A stretch of 64,000 nucleotides of DNA, taken from positions 1,292,330 through 1,356,329 of the forward strand of contig NW_003314283.1 of NCBI RefSeq assembly GCF_000143415.4, given 5' to 3'. Shown here in pieces: positions 9,470-20,640 of this stretch (position 1 is its first letter; each line of letters begins with the position of its first letter). Source of the stretch: Selaginella moellendorffii (taxonomy: Eukaryota > Streptophyta > Lycopodiopsida > Selaginellales > Selaginellaceae). The translations under genes and the position numbers were made by a program. Under the pieces are notes generated by a model. The model did no database searches and was not told the origin of the DNA. It saw only the letters and a list, made by a program, of their open reading frames with translations.

Positions 9470-10797
9470 ATGACCAACGAGGGATTCTCCTCGCAAGGCT
9501 GCGACGATTTCCTGGAGCTCCTGCCGATTCTCCTCAACACCCACAACCAAAAGGAGGTGATGCACAGCATGGGGATGCTGTCCGCGGCGGCATCGTGCTC
9601 TCCCCAGGATCACCACGGCAATGCGGCTAGAAACGCTGCAGCACTCGCGGTGGCTACTCCGGACCATCAATCCAGCGATAGAAAAGAGCATGGCTCTTTG
9701 GACACTGTTGTTCATCCCGGGGACGAGCTCTATGGCAACCCAGTGTACAGTAGCGCGAGTTGTAACAGCTCCAAGACTCCAAAGGCTGGGAGGCTCAAGG
9801 CAATGGTTCCTCCGGCCTTGGGCGGAGTTCTCTCCGCCCAAGAGGACCTCGGACCCAAGAGTGGCGATGGCAAGAAAGCCACCGTGAAGCGCGATGCTTG
9901 CGGCGACGAGGTGAAGAAGCAGCAGCAGCAAGGTCAAGCGAGCAAAGTTTGCTCCAAGGCCGCCGGGAGCGCGTCCAAGAACCTGGTGTCGGAGAGGAAA
10001 CGACGCAAGAAGCTCAACGAGAGGCTCTACTCGCTGCGAGCAATCGTCCCCAAGATTAGCAAGGTTTATCATTCTCTCTTCTTGCTCCCCTAGAACACCT
10101 CTCGAGCCAGAGCTAGAACTTTCACTCTCTCGAAACGTAGAAACCTTTCAGGATGAAACCTTTGACTGGATTGGATTGCATTGCAGATGGACAAGGCGTC
10201 AATCGTGGCCGACGCTATTGATTACGTGCAAGAGCTGCAGGGAAAGGTGCAAGAGCTTCAGGAGGATGTGTCGAGCCTCGAGGCGGCGGAGAGGCGAGAA
10301 GTGGAGCTCGGGAGCGTCGTCGACGCCTGGAACGAGATGATCGTCAGTGACCACCGGGGTTGCAGCTATTCCACCGACGTCGACCAGCACTACGCCAAGC
10401 TGCGCAACCAAGACTCCCGCAAAGCAGTCGAGGTAGTTCTCTTTCTTTCGTATCCATTTACAAGTTTGTTCTTCTCCAGCTCGAAGTTTCCAAGCTCGAG
10501 GAGCAAGTGTTCTACTTGAGAATCAACTGCGGGAACTCGGACGGAGTTCTCATCCAGCTCGCGAAGGCCTTCGAATCCATCGGGCTGGAGTTTAGCAGCG
10601 CAAGTCTCTCGTCCTTCCAAGGCAAGATCATCAACAGCTTCATCGCGAAAGTAAGCTCCTTGCCATCTTATAGTTCCAAGATCTCCTCATGGAAACGAGA
10701 AAACTTTGTCCAGATGGAAGAATGGAAGTCCTTGCACACCGACGAAGTAAAGAAGATCCTCCTTGAGCTCGCTTCCAAGTATGGAATTTATGGCTAA
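9470..10797 (+). CDS. bHLH transcription factor with ACT-like C-terminus
   Basis: Four exons (9470-10063, 10187-10432, 10480-10650, 10714-10797), all with phase-0 GT-AG introns, give 364 residues. The basic region NLVSERKRRKKLNERL has the E and R residues for E-box contact. It runs into helix 1 (YSLRAIVPKISK) and, across the intron, the loop and helix 2 (MDKASIVADAIDYVQELQ). The last 85 residues look like the ACT-like dimerisation fold of plant bHLHs. The spacing and KMDKASI motif fit group III(a+c)-type factors such as the bHLH35/FIT and DYT1/AMS relatives; the exact orthologue is uncertain. A possible extra first exon consists of only ATG (9372-9374), with donor GTGAGC and acceptor at 9451. 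It would add MDPETPG in frame. Confidence 0.85.
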
Positions 10798-10908
10798 ACA
10801 AGATATGGTCGTTGTGCACGATCAATGGCTAGACAATCTCACTCTGTAAAAAGGTGTATCGCATCGTACAAAATAAAGTTGTGACTAGCAACGGTTAAAA
10901 TGCAAACA

Positions 10909-10980
10909 AGCCCCTAGCGAGGATCGAACTCGCGACCTTTCGCTTACGAAGCGAACGCACTACCACTATGCTATAGAGGC
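10909..10980 (-). tRNA. tRNA-Thr(CGT)
   Basis: The reverse complement gives a 72-base tRNA. The acceptor GCCTCTA pairs with TAGGGGC (one G-T pair). The anticodon loop CTTCGTAAG has anticodon CGT, and the T arm GTCGCGAGTTCGATCCTCGC carries the B box. There is no intron. It lies 33 bases beyond the DEG1 stop codon on the same strand. The discriminator reads T. Confidence 0.93.
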
Positions 10981-11013
10981 CATCCTTGCTAGGAACCCCA
11001 CCTTGGCCGGAAA

Positions 11014-12894
11014 TTAGTCGCGAGCTTCCAATGTAATGGTCATGGTCACCGTCTCTTCTCCACGAAGAACTTCGAGATTTACCTGAAAAGGTAAAAGCAA
11101 GAGTTTATGAGCACCTCGACTGCTTTCCAAAAGCTCTCTCTCTTCCTGTGCTAAGGAAATGTGAAAGTTACTTACAGTCTGCCCGACTTTGCAGGCGTCA
11201 AGAATTTTGTAAAGGTCGCTGCCTTTGCTAATCTTCTGCCCGTTCATGGACACGATAATGTCGCCCATGACAAGCCGGCCATAAGCGTCCCTCGTTGTCG
11301 ATCGCAATCCCTGCGCGGCGCCAGTCAGCTTTAAAGTTCTGATAGAAGAAGTAGAAGTTTCGTTTTAAGATGCTTACGGCTTTGCCAGCAGGGCCATCAG
11401 GAGAGGCACCGAGTACGAGGACTCCACTCACGCCAAGTTGCTCCACTGATTGGTCCGGCGCAAACGAAATCCCCAGAACCGGTCTCGTCACTTTGCCATA
11501 CTTGATGATCTGGTCGACGATGCCAGCCACCTCCAGACAAGAACCGAAGTTTTAGTTCTTTCACCCTTATGCAGCCGAAAGCAGCGCGAAAAACGTACCG
11601 TGTCAACGGGGATGGAGAAGCCAACGCCGGATGACGCACCTGATGGCGAGTAAATTGCCGTGTTGATGCCGATGAGGTTACCAGAGCTGTCGAGCAGCGG
11701 ACCGCCGCTGTTACCGGGATTTATTGCTGCATCGGTCTGAATTACGTCTTGTATTGGACGACCGTTTGCAGCAGATGTGATCTCTCGTCGCAGGCCACTG
11801 GAAAATGAAAGCATATAAAACTTTGCATCCGTACTGAAAAGAGGACATTTAATCTCACCTGATGACTCCCGTGGTTAGCGTGTGATCCAGTCCAAACTGT
11901 GCATATACGTAAGGACGTCAGGAAAAGATCGCCGAAAAAGCTGCAATCGAAGCTGCTTACCGGATTTCCTATAGCGAATACTTTCTGCCCAACGAGAAGC
12001 TCTGAAGAATTCCCCAGTGGCAGCGGTCGTAATGTTTTGTTGCTGCTGGCATCGATTTTTAAAACCGCAACGTCCTTGTCTTGGTCATAGCCGACTATGG
12101 AGGCTTCGTGCGTAGATTGGTCTCCCATTGTGATTCTATTCATCAAGAAAAGGTGAGGAGTTATTTCTTCTTCGTTGTTTGCAAGCGTAAAACACAACTT
12201 ACTTCAAGTCAGAGGCTCCTCGAATAACATGATAGTTTGTGACAATGTGCCCGTCTTTGTCCCAGACAAATCCCGATCCCGATCCTTGAGGGACTTCCAT
12301 TATGTCCGAGGTGAAGGCGTCTCGCCTGTAGCAACACAAAATGAAAAACGATCATTAAAACTCTTCGCGAACGAAAGCAAAGAATAGCGCAAAGTTTGCA
12401 AACCTGACTGCTAGATTTGTGATGTACACGACCGATGGAGTCGAATTCCGGAATAAGTTGATAGTCACAAGCTCATCCGACAGGAATCTTTGCGTTGACG
12501 TATTCACAAAAGCTTGCGCGTCCGCCGGTGTGATCATCACGGAGATCATAACAGCGAGCGACATGCACCACGTAGCATACGAATCCAGTTTGCCATCGCT
12601 CTTTTGCTGTGTCGATAGCCATCTGAAAATCTCGTCGCCCAAATTATTTTGCCGGGCTTGAAGATGTCTGATCTTGAGGAAAAAATTCGAAGAAGAAGAA
12701 AAATCTCGCCTGTCTTTGAGAATTCCGAAGCTCTTGCTAGATCCAGCAGCTGGAATGCCCTGCTCCAATTTGCTCACCACGACAATTCTAGAGCTGGAGC
12801 AACTAGAATCCCTATGTCGCCTCTCGCGCTGGGAAGAATCTAGGCCCTGGATGTTCGATGCGCTGGAAGAACAAGCTGCGGCGACGAGAGCCAT
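11014..12894 (-). CDS. DEG1: Chloroplast thylakoid-lumen protease DEG1 (HtrA family)
   Basis: Eight exons with GT-AG introns: 12404-12894, 12203-12325, 11961-12135, 11859-11896, 11599-11797, 11378-11530, 11176-11310 and 11014-11082. They join in frame to about 460 residues. The N-terminal 130 residues form a bipartite transit peptide: a Ser-rich stroma-targeting part, then a hydrophobic stretch ending PADAQA before the mature start. The trypsin-like domain keeps the full triad: His in TNYHVIRG (about residue 196), Asp in QDKDVAVL (about 226) and Ser in GNSGGPLL. One PDZ domain follows ([14 protein letters not shown], then GSDLYKILD). DEG1 forms hexamers in the lumen and degrades photodamaged photosystem II proteins. 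Length and domains match the family. Confidence 0.94.
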
Positions 12895-13225
12895 GCGATG
12901 CGATCGCGGCAGCTAGATCCAGAGGATGCTGCCCCGGCCGATCGATTCGATGGATCGCGAAATTTCTACTTACAAGAGAGCGCTGCCAGAGAGGATCTTC
13001 TCCTAGGGCAAAGAACTCCGTGGCACACAGAAATACGACACATAGCGCTCCCATTGACACGCTACACCCTTGAGTGACGGCTGGGATACCTTTGAAAAGA
13101 CGTTGCGTGGGCATCTTACCGTTGGATTATGTGTTCCAGATGCCCGGGAAAAGAAATACTTTTTCTAATTCTATTATTTTCTGAGGGGGTTTAGTAAGGT
13201 TTGCCTGGAAAAGGGTTACATCACT

Positions 13226-13298
13226 TCCGTTGTAGTCTAGTCGGTTAGGATACTCGGCTCTCACCCGAGCGACCCGGGTTCAAGTCCCGGCAACGGAA
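13226..13298 (+). tRNA. tRNA-Glu(CTC)
   Basis: A 73-base plus-strand tRNA. The acceptor TCCGTTG pairs with CAACGGA, followed by discriminator A. The D arm is TAGTCTAGTCGGTTAGGATA, the anticodon loop is CTCTCAC with anticodon CTC, and the T arm is CCCGGGTTCAAGTCCCGG. There is no intron, and TTTT begins seven bases downstream. It sits alone in the divergent spacer between DEG1 and the PHD gene. Confidence 0.96.
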
Positions 13299-13804
13299 TG
13301 TACCCTTTTCAGGGCTCTTTTTTCATTGAGAGCTTTTTATGGCCGTCCAGCTGGACGGCTGGATTCAGGCACATTTGAAATTTTCCTAATGCACGGAATA
13401 TGCCGGAATAGTCTTATGGCCATGGGCTGATCGCCATGTATGCCCATGAAACACACACCACTAGGTTATTTTCTCTCGCCGGAGCCCCTGTTCTTCGTAA
13501 TCCCTGCTTCTCTCCTCGCTCTCCGTGTCTAGGGCGCCGATCTGATGCCGCGGCGGCGCTCCCGGTGATCTCCGTTTCAATTTGAGCACTCTTTCTCTCA
13601 CATTTGCTCGCCGCGCCGCGATTTTCCTTGCTTCCGGGATGCAGATCGGGCGGCGCAGCTTGTGCTTGACCGCTGGGTGCCGAAAAACGCAAGATTTGGG
13701 GTTGGAATCTTGGTAGGAGGCATTGCCGATCCAGGGTTTGCTGCCGCGAGCCAACAGGGTTTCCAGGGAAGGAAGCTTTTCTCCGCGGGCGAGGTATTCT
13801 GGAG
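13299..13804. other. Intergenic spacer and 5' leader of the PHD gene
   Basis: About 500 bases between tRNA-Glu and the Alfin1-like start codon. The part from about 13480 on is GC-rich, and is probably leader and promoter. No gene is seen in it on either strand; the open frames here lack family resemblance. Confidence 0.5.
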
Positions 13805-14916
13805 ATGGAAGGAGGCGCCGTGGCCAATCCACGCACAGTAGAAGAAGTCTTCAAGGATTTCAAGGGGCGGCGAGCCGGGATGCTTAAGGCGCTCTCTGGA
13901 GGTAAGCTAAGCTCTCTCTATTTTTTTTTTCTTTCTTTGCGCCTCTTGCTAATCTTACCACTTGCGATTGTATGTAGATGTGGAAGAGTTCTACCGACAA
14001 TGTGATCCAGGTTTGTCCTCTTTCTTATCCTTTAGTCTAGTGTGGTGCTACTACATGTATATATAATGGTCGGGTCTTTTGTTTAAGTGTGATATTGACT
14101 TTGGCGTATGGTGTCACTTTTTCCTTATTGACTCCAGAGAAGGAGAATTTGTGCCTTTATGGTCTCCCCGACGAGACTTGGGAGGTGAATCTTCCAGCCG
14201 AGGAAGTGCCGCCGGAGCTCCCTGAGCCAGCGCTCGGTATCAATTTCGCGAGAGATGGCATGCTCCGAAAGGACTGGCTTTCGCTTGTGGCGGTACACAG
14301 CGATGCTTGGCTCTACGCAGTCGCGTTTTATCACGGTGCCCGCCTCGACAAGAGTGAAAGGTTGGTGCTTTTGTTAGTTTTGTCCGTCAGTTTGATTTTT
14401 TTATTGGTACTCGCTGTTCCTTTTTTCTTGTTAACGATTGTGGTAGATCTGAGATTTTTTCATTTTTCATTTGGTGCAGGAAACGACTGTTTGGGATGAT
14501 GAATGAGCTACCAACGGTTTTCGACACTGTCACTGGAAGGAAACCTGTGAAAGAGAAATCCAGCGTGAACAACAGCGGAAGCAAGAGCAAGACCTCTGTT
14601 GTCAAGGTGGGTCTTCGATCTTTCTCCTTTCTCTGTTTTTACTAACAGCTACTACCAGAACGAAGGCGGTGTAAAGTCGTCCAAGGCACCCCCGAAGGAG
14701 GAGGACGAAGCTTTTGACGACGAAGACGAAGAGCACGGTGACACACAGTGTGGAACTTGCGGGGGGAATTACACGTCCGACGAGTTTTGGATAGGCTGCG
14801 ATGTCTGCGAGAAGTGGTTTCACGGCAAGTGCGTCAAGATCACACCGGCCAGGGCGGAGCACATCAAAAAGTACAAATGTCCATCGTGTAGCAACAATAA
14901 GAGAGCTCGGGGATAG
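13805..14916 (+). CDS. Alfin1-like PHD-finger chromatin protein
   Basis: Five exons (13805-13901, 13978-14010, 14138-14360, 14480-14606, 14659-14916) join in frame to 245 residues, the usual length for plant AL proteins. The N-terminal Alfin domain is intact: [31 protein letters not shown], then [17 protein letters not shown]. The middle is low-complexity Ser/Lys and acidic. The C-terminal PHD finger has the Cys4-His-Cys3 pattern ([22 protein letters not shown]) and aromatic residues FWIGC and WFHG for binding trimethylated histone H3 lysine 4. In flowering plants AL proteins are nuclear and work with Polycomb and histone-modifying complexes in seed and stress gene control. Which AL paralogue it is cannot be told here. 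Confidence 0.95.
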
Positions 14917-15602
14917 CCGCCAAAGGGAGAAGCTCGACGTAGCGTTATCCTTGGGAGCTCGTTTAGTTGGTCGGGGTGGGCATCAGTCATCACTTTGAAG
15001 GGCCGGTTCTGGACATCGTCTGTACTATTTATTTTCCTTCCTCCTCTTCCTTCATCGTAGTACCTTTTGCTTTCTTCCTTAGTTGAGCGCCCTGTAGTCG
15101 AGCTAGAATTTTCTCTAGCAGTGGTTCTGACCGATTTTCGTTTGTGTTCAGCTAGTGACAATCATGCATAGCGAAAAGGCCTTCACTATGCAAACCGGGC
15201 AATCTGGGTTGTCACCAATTGACATGAGCATGTTGTATACTACAAAGTGCTCAATACCAGGTTCATTTTATATTTATTTTCTTTCTCGTTCGCCCTCCTC
15301 TTCAGTATAATGTCGTGCGTGATGTCTTCCTTGTTTCAGCTGGTTTTAGTGGAATGGAAGTTTTCTCACTTGAGTTTTGCTCTCCGGTTTGGGTTCGCCT
15401 TTAAGAATGGTTTATAGTGTGGGTCATTAATCCTCTCCGTGCTCTCTTTTAGGACTTCCCTGTAGCTCTGCTGCTGCTGTGTTTGCCTTCCAAGAGGAGG
15501 GAGAGAGAAAAAAAAAAAGTGTGAGGAAAGACTGCGTCTTGCGTTGTTTGCGTAACTTTGTTCTGCAGTTAAGCTAAGGAAGAAGAAAATACAGTGGTTC
15601 GG

Positions 15603-16605
15603 TTAAAGAACGTTGGGAATAAGAGCCTTCCGAGTCTTTGGAAAGCCTTCCAACTTCTGAACATACCAGTCCCGGGTGGAGAAGCTCCTTGCAGTGAGGT
15701 AGAGCATGACGAACACCGCACAGGCAAGAGACATTGTTGTTTGGCTGATCATTGAAATCCCAATGAAGGTGCCTATTTCGAACAGGTACTGCGGGCACGC
15801 TACCTTGTCGAACAATCCTCCGTGTGGAACAATGTACTTCTTGGTGGTGATGCTGTCCCGTCGGGCCGTCGCAGCAAGCCCCTCGGCCGAGTTTCGTATC
15901 CGGGCAAGTATGCAGTGGTGGTAGAAGTTTCCAACTATTCCCACCATGAACACTACAACTCCTAACCACATTGTGTTGTACGTAGGCTGGTAGCACATCG
16001 CCTCGGCAATCTCTTGGGCGTAAAAGAGATTGAGTGACAGTAGCGCGAAAGTCAGCGACACTAACATGCTCGTCACTCCGCATATTGTTCCGGTATACTC
16101 ATGAAGAAAATTCACCTAGCAGTTGCAAGTAAGTTAGCTTTGCTTCAATGGAGTTTAGTTTTTCTCTCTTTACTGAGCGAGCTGCAATGCAAATAGGTAC
16201 CTCGAGGACTCGTTTGACGAAATGCAAAGTCATGGCTGCCGAGACGAGTACTATGCGCAAACTGGCACTGTTGTGGAGGCGGAGGTCGTATGCCCAAGTG
16301 GAGAGTCCCATCTCCTCCATGAACGTCGGTGCGTCAAAGTACTCGAGTTTGTGGAGCAAGAAAGCCGAGCAGAGCAACGCCGCAGGGAGGTAGAACATGA
16401 GCATTCCAATCTTGCTGGGCAACTGGAGGATCTTCTGCTGGCGACCGGCAAACTTGGAGTAAGGCAGTGCCGCGCCACGAAACTCCTGGAGCGAGAGGAG
16501 GACGCCGCCGACGAAGAGCAGCATCTCCGATCCCCATACGTACCTGGAACCCGAGCCCGTGAAGAAGAGGTACGAGGAATCCGGGCGGCTATCGCCGAAG
16601 AACAT
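15603..16605 (-). CDS. Steroid 5-alpha-reductase-like membrane enzyme
   Basis: Two exons (16201-16605, 15603-16115) around an 85-base GT-AG intron give 305 residues. The protein has about six hydrophobic segments and no signal peptide. The C-terminal half holds the family's NADPH-binding region: GIVGNFYHHCILARIR, YIVPHGGLFDKVACPQYLFE, then TRDWYVQKLEGFPKTRKALIP at the end. This is the 3-oxo-5-alpha-steroid 4-dehydrogenase (SRD5A) domain. It looks closer to the plant At5g16010-like branch than to DET2 or the enoyl-CoA reductase CER10. It probably sits in the ER membrane and reduces a double bond in a steroid- or lipid-like substrate; the actual substrate is unknown. Its start is 342 bases from DSS1, so the two may share a divergent promoter. 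Confidence 0.85.
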
Positions 16606-16867
16606 CTCAATCTCTCACCGGGCTTCAGTTTCTTCCAGGAAATCGAGCATCACGGTCTCGTCGTCCAGTTCTTCGCGTCTTTCATCTCTTCTCGGCGGTG
16701 GTGGTAGAATTGCTCTTCGTCTTCGCTGGACAGAAGTTGCCAAACCGGATAATTCGGTGTCAAGGGACACACGGTGCATCGCTTGATCCGACGGTGGAGG
16801 ATGAGTCCCTCAAAACGGTAACTTGAAGGGCTGGAGATCTGTTTGGGAATATACTGGAATAATAATA

Positions 16868-16900
16868 TTTAGGGTTCTTGCAAGGTCTTAGGGTTCTTGT
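16868..16900 (+). promoter_or_regulatory. Two telo-box-like motifs before DSS1
   Basis: TTTAGGGTTC and CTTAGGGTTC occur 20 bases apart, 50-80 bases before the DSS1 start codon. Telo boxes (AAACCCTA in either direction) are common in plant promoters of housekeeping and translation genes. A block of GATC tetranucleotides (16920-16942) follows. Confidence 0.45.
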
Positions 16901-16947
16901 TTATTTGGCTCTGTTGGTCGAATCGATCGATCGATCGATCGATTTCC

Positions 16948-17291
16948 ATGGCAACCACGGCCACGCAAGACGGCGCCGCGGCGACGGAGGAGGTGAAGCT
17001 CGATCTCTTTGAGGACGACGACGAATTCGAGGAGTTTGAGAACGGAGGTAAGCACGATCGCAATGCTAGGGCTACAGTCGCTGGAGCTGGATTCTTCCCC
17101 TTCTTTGATCTCCAGAATGGGACGACAAGGAGGAGGAGGACGCGCTCCAGCCGTGGGAGGACGATTGGGACGACGACGACGTCAATGACGATTTCTCGCA
17201 GCAGCTTAGAGCGGAGCTAGAGAAGAACGAGTCCCAGGCACCGAGCGACGATATTTCGCAGCAGAAGAACACCGATACTTCGAGCTCCTAG
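16948..17291 (+). CDS. DSS1: DSS1/SEM1 acidic protein (26S proteasome lid, TREX-2, BRCA2 partner)
   Basis: Two exons (16948-17047, 17116-17291) with a 68-base intron give 91 residues. The hallmark acidic-aromatic segments are present: LDLFEDDDEFEEFEN across the end of exon 1, then LQPWEDDWDDDDVNDDFSQQL in exon 2, with a short helical tail RAELEKN. DSS1 is an intrinsically disordered adaptor of the proteasome lid, the TREX-2 mRNA export complex and BRCA2. Family length is 70-90 residues. The C-terminal Ser/Gln tail is slightly longer than usual. THO2, another mRNA-export gene, occurs 20 kb away, but the co-location is probably chance. Confidence 0.93.
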
Positions 17292-18420
17292 GTAGTAGTA
17301 ATCATTCTTTCGTCCTCTCTATTCGTTTTTGTCTAAGAAGTCCTTGTCTTGGTGACAGATTGACTAGCCGATCTTAAAGCTCTTTGTCCTTTCCTGGTGG
17401 AATCAACCGAGCTCGAATTTTTTTTTCTTCGTGTTCTTACTGGCATCACATGTCAATGCTCCTTTCCTTCCATTGGGATTGCTGACTCTTTCCTCTAATT
17501 TTTTTTGGTTTTCACGTCATAACGGGTGTGTTTTCACTGTTGTAGTTCTAAGTGTGCACACAGGGACGCGCATCACAACCAAGTAAGTTTGCGTTGTTTA
17601 TTTGGATTTGAATGGTCATAACGAGTGTGTTTTCACTGTTGTAGTTTTTCCAAGTGTGGACACAGCCAAGTAAGTTTGCTTTGTTCTGTAGTAGTTCTTC
17701 TAAGTTTGGACACAAGGAGGCTCTCCATCACAACCAAGTAAGTTCGCTTTGTTTATTTTGGATTTGAATTGTCATGGTTGCGTGGCTCTCGGGCACAGTA
17801 GCGTGCGTTCTTGTGTACAGTGATTGTTTTCTCTTAGAGCTTTTAGCTTTAGATTGTCTTCCCCCGAGTACTTGGTTCTGATTCCTTTGTTCAAATGCTT
17901 GCAGGTTCTTGGTGGAGGAGCTGGGGAACGATCTATGTCTAGCCAGGTAATATGTTCGTATTCTATTACGTAGAGAAGAGGTCTTATTACTTAGCAAAGT
18001 CTTCCTGTTCTGTCCTCTTCTCCGCTTCTCCGTCAACTCTTGCTCTCTTTCGCCCGCTATCCTACGTGCACATTGATGTGAGCTGCGGACTGGTTCCAGG
18101 AAATCTATTCCCGTTTTGTTAGATATTTCAAACTTTGTCACAGGATTGGCATTAGTAAGCCCCTGAAATTGAGCCTGCGAGTCCCTTCAAACTTCTGAAT
18201 GGCTTTGTTTGTCCGCTTGTGGTGCGGTAGTACTCCTGTGATTTTTCAGACAGTGAATTGATGGCTTACCATCAGCATAGCTTCAAGTAGTAAAGCTTTC
18301 CCTTGTTGAAACTTCCGTGCCGTATGACCGGGTGTGGGCTTTAAATTGATCTTCTGAAGCGCTGTCACTGACTCTTCTGATCGAAAATCCTTGCAGCGTA
18401 TCTCTCCGATGTAATCTGGA
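17292..18420 (+). other. Non-coding stretch with repeated splice-like units, probably DSS1 3' UTR or a separate RNA
   Basis: No convincing protein frame. Three direct repeats at about 17515-17770 share GTGTGTTTTCACTGTTGTAG, CAAGTGTG-GACACA and CAACCAAGTAAGTTTGC. Each presents an acceptor (TTGTAG or CTGTAG), a 25-42-base segment, then a donor (AA/GTAAGTT), giving candidate micro-exons at 17546-17582, 17645-17669 and 17695-17737. A further acceptor (GCTTGCAG) and donor (GCCAG/GTAATA) bracket 17906-17946, and another acceptor lies at about 18396. This suggests a spliced non-coding transcript. Confidence 0.45.
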
Positions 18421-18739
18421 AGGCATCAAGAGACGATAAGCTCAACGCAGGCTGACGAGATGGATGAACGAACGAGCGACGAACGAACAATAGCCCGCGG
18501 CCATCCTGTACTACCGAGAATGCAAAGGTCCGGACTTTCTCGAGAGACTAAACGTGTTCGTGATGGACAGACAGACCAGACGGGGAACAAAGAAGAAGAG
18601 ATAGATGCAAGGAAAGAAAGCAAAAGGCCCGGCTACAGACCAACATAAGTATGCTACTACTTATGTATTCACCTGGGATCGCTGTAATGGGCCGCAGCCT
18701 CGGGAAGAGTTCTCGTGATGTCGGAAGGAAGAAATCAAA

Positions 18740-19417
18740 TCAGAGGAGATGGGGGTCACCTAGTCCGGAAGGTGATGAAGACGTGGTTGCCCCGGACAGA
18801 GCTGAGCCTGAGCCTCCAGAGCCTTCACTAGTGGTAGCAGCAGCGGCAGCAGCAGCAGCGGAGGCAGCAGTGGAAGCAGCGGCAGCGGCAGCAACAGCTG
18901 AAGTTGCAGAGCCTGGCCTCTTACGCTTCTTCTTCTCGTAGGCAATGCCACGAGCCTTGGCTTGCATCTCTCTCACTTCCCGAAGATAGAGACGGACAGC
19001 TCGAGCTCCAAAAGGATTCGACTCGGGCTTTCCACCGTGCTCCTCGAATGCAGCTCGGAGCCTTCCAATGAGTGCGTCGAGGCTCCCCCAGGCTTGTCGC
19101 AGCGGGCAGGCACAAGGTGCTGGTGGGTGTGCGAGGCCGAAGAAGGGGCAGGCTGGTGCGTGGATTTTTGTCTTACCGAACTGATCCAGGTAGCGCAGGA
19201 ATTCCAGGACGTGAGCTCCGCTGCACCGGGAGAGCGCTAGAGGGGGCCGGTGGTTCTTGAGGTACTGGCCAAAGGTGTTCCAGTCGCGACGCTTCTGGGC
19301 CTCGTAGCGACTTGGAGGAGCTTGCTGGGACGAGGAAGCGTTTGCGTCGGCCCTGCTGGTAGACGCTCCACCACCGGCAACTTCTCCGTTCGATTCATCT
19401 GGTAACAAACCACTCAT
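18740..19417 (-). CDS. ALOG/LSH transcription factor
   Basis: Single-exon frame of 225 residues. The ALOG domain spans about residues 37-165: [20 protein letters not shown], then [18 protein letters not shown], the zinc-ribbon insert with CPFFG and CACPLRQ, and the [20 protein letters not shown] helix. A nuclear signal KKKRKR follows directly. The tail is a run of alanines and then Ser/Gly. ALOG proteins (LSH1/OBO1 in Arabidopsis, G1/TAWAWA1 in rice) evolved from a tyrosine-recombinase-like DNA-binding domain; they are nuclear and control meristem and organ-boundary growth. The start is set by [11 protein letters not shown], typical of the acidic N-terminus. The orthologous subgroup cannot be assigned. 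Confidence 0.94.
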   Translation of the reverse strand: MSGLLPDESNGEVAGGGASTSRADANASSSQQAPPSRYEAQKRRDWNTFGQYLKNHRPPLALSRCSGAHVLEFLRYLDQFGKTKIHAPACPFFGLAHPPAPCACPLRQAWGSLDALIGRLRAAFEEHGGKPESNPFGARAVRLYLREVREMQAKARGIAYEKKKRKRPGSATSAVAAAAAASTAASAAAAAAAATTSEGSGGSGSALSGATTSSSPSGLGDPHLL

Positions 19418-20640
19418 CTTCCTGTGAAGTTTTTCTTCTTTTCTTCTTGTCGATTGAGCTGACTGACTCTTGGATCTTCGTTTTACTTGCAGGAATTTAG
19501 GTCAATAGTCGTCTCCACCAGGAAGGAGGAGAAATGAAAACCAGTGAGGAGTCGGCTTCAACTTACAGGGCCCCAAGTTGTGATTTTTACCACCATCTGC
19601 CACTGCCAATGTGAAAGGCTGCTGCTGCTCGTGAAAGGGGGTCCTTGGGAATGGATCCAGAATGGCAGGACAGCGTACCATGCATCGAGGAAATCGGTAC
19701 GCGAAAGAATGGTGTATAATGTTTTCCTTGATGATGATGAACCTGTGTGCTCCAGGAATCTCGAGAGAGAGGCGAGAGAGAGGGATAGAAGTGAGAGACG
19801 CTCTACGAGATGGAGAAAGAGACCGAGAAGCTTTGTTGAGGTATTTCCAGTCCAAGTCGCTGTTTGCCTTCCACAGTGATGCCTGTGATGAAAGAGAAAG
19901 GCAGATGAAGCACAAGATCTTGTCAGAGACCGACCTGCTGTTGTCCAAGGCGAGATCTTTGCGCGCACTTGCCTCCCCGAGAAGGAGATCCTTCTCCAGA
20001 AGCTGCAGGCCAGATGGAAAGAGAGGGGAGGGGGGGAGAGAGCTCTCGGAGAAAAAAGAAACGAGAAAGAGAAAAGAGAAGGCAGACAGGAGGACGAGGG
20101 AAGGAAAAAAAAAATGGAAAGAAAGAAGAGAATCAAAGCAGCCAGATGGAGGAGGAGTGGGATGGGGTAGTGCAAATGCAGATAAGTGATATGGGCAAGG
20201 ACGAACAGTTCCAAGTTGAAGGAAAGGGGGAGGAAGCGATAAACCTGTAAGTACTATGCCTGTTGTTTGGACAAGTAGATATCTAAACGAGGTTGAACGC
20301 TGCAGGGGCAGGGAGGAGGGAGTAAACGAGAGGGCGAAGCTGGAGAGCACACGGATGATTGTGGCAGTGGCAGTAGCGGAGCATTGATGGTGCCCTCGTC
20401 GAGGAAAATCGCCCCTGCAGAGTAACAAAGAGGTACAGCCATAGCTATATCTCTACCGCCTTAAGTTGGAGCTTTGGATCTCTTCTCTTCGCTTCTCTTC
20501 TCTCAGCTTCTACCATTGCGGCTGTTTGCGATTACTACATAGGTAAACGGGGAGCGATGGAGGGGATAAGATGGAAGACGCTGCTCTACTAGGAACTTGG
20601 GAGGAAAAAAAGCACACAAAAACAAAACAAAGGTAAGTTT
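19418..20640 (-). other. Probable long leader and promoter of the ALOG gene
   Basis: On the minus strand this is strongly pyrimidine-rich (long CTTTCTC and TTCTCTTC runs, as around 20030-20130 and 20470-20510), as is usual in plant 5' UTRs. Long open frames exist on both strands, but they are low-complexity by composition and match no family. I see no gene in it. Confidence 0.35.

Noticed and set aside
19502-20428. 308-codon minus-strand frame upstream of the ALOG gene
   Set aside because: Its composition is pyrimidine-driven (Ser/Leu/Pro/Phe), typical of a leader, and no motif is present.
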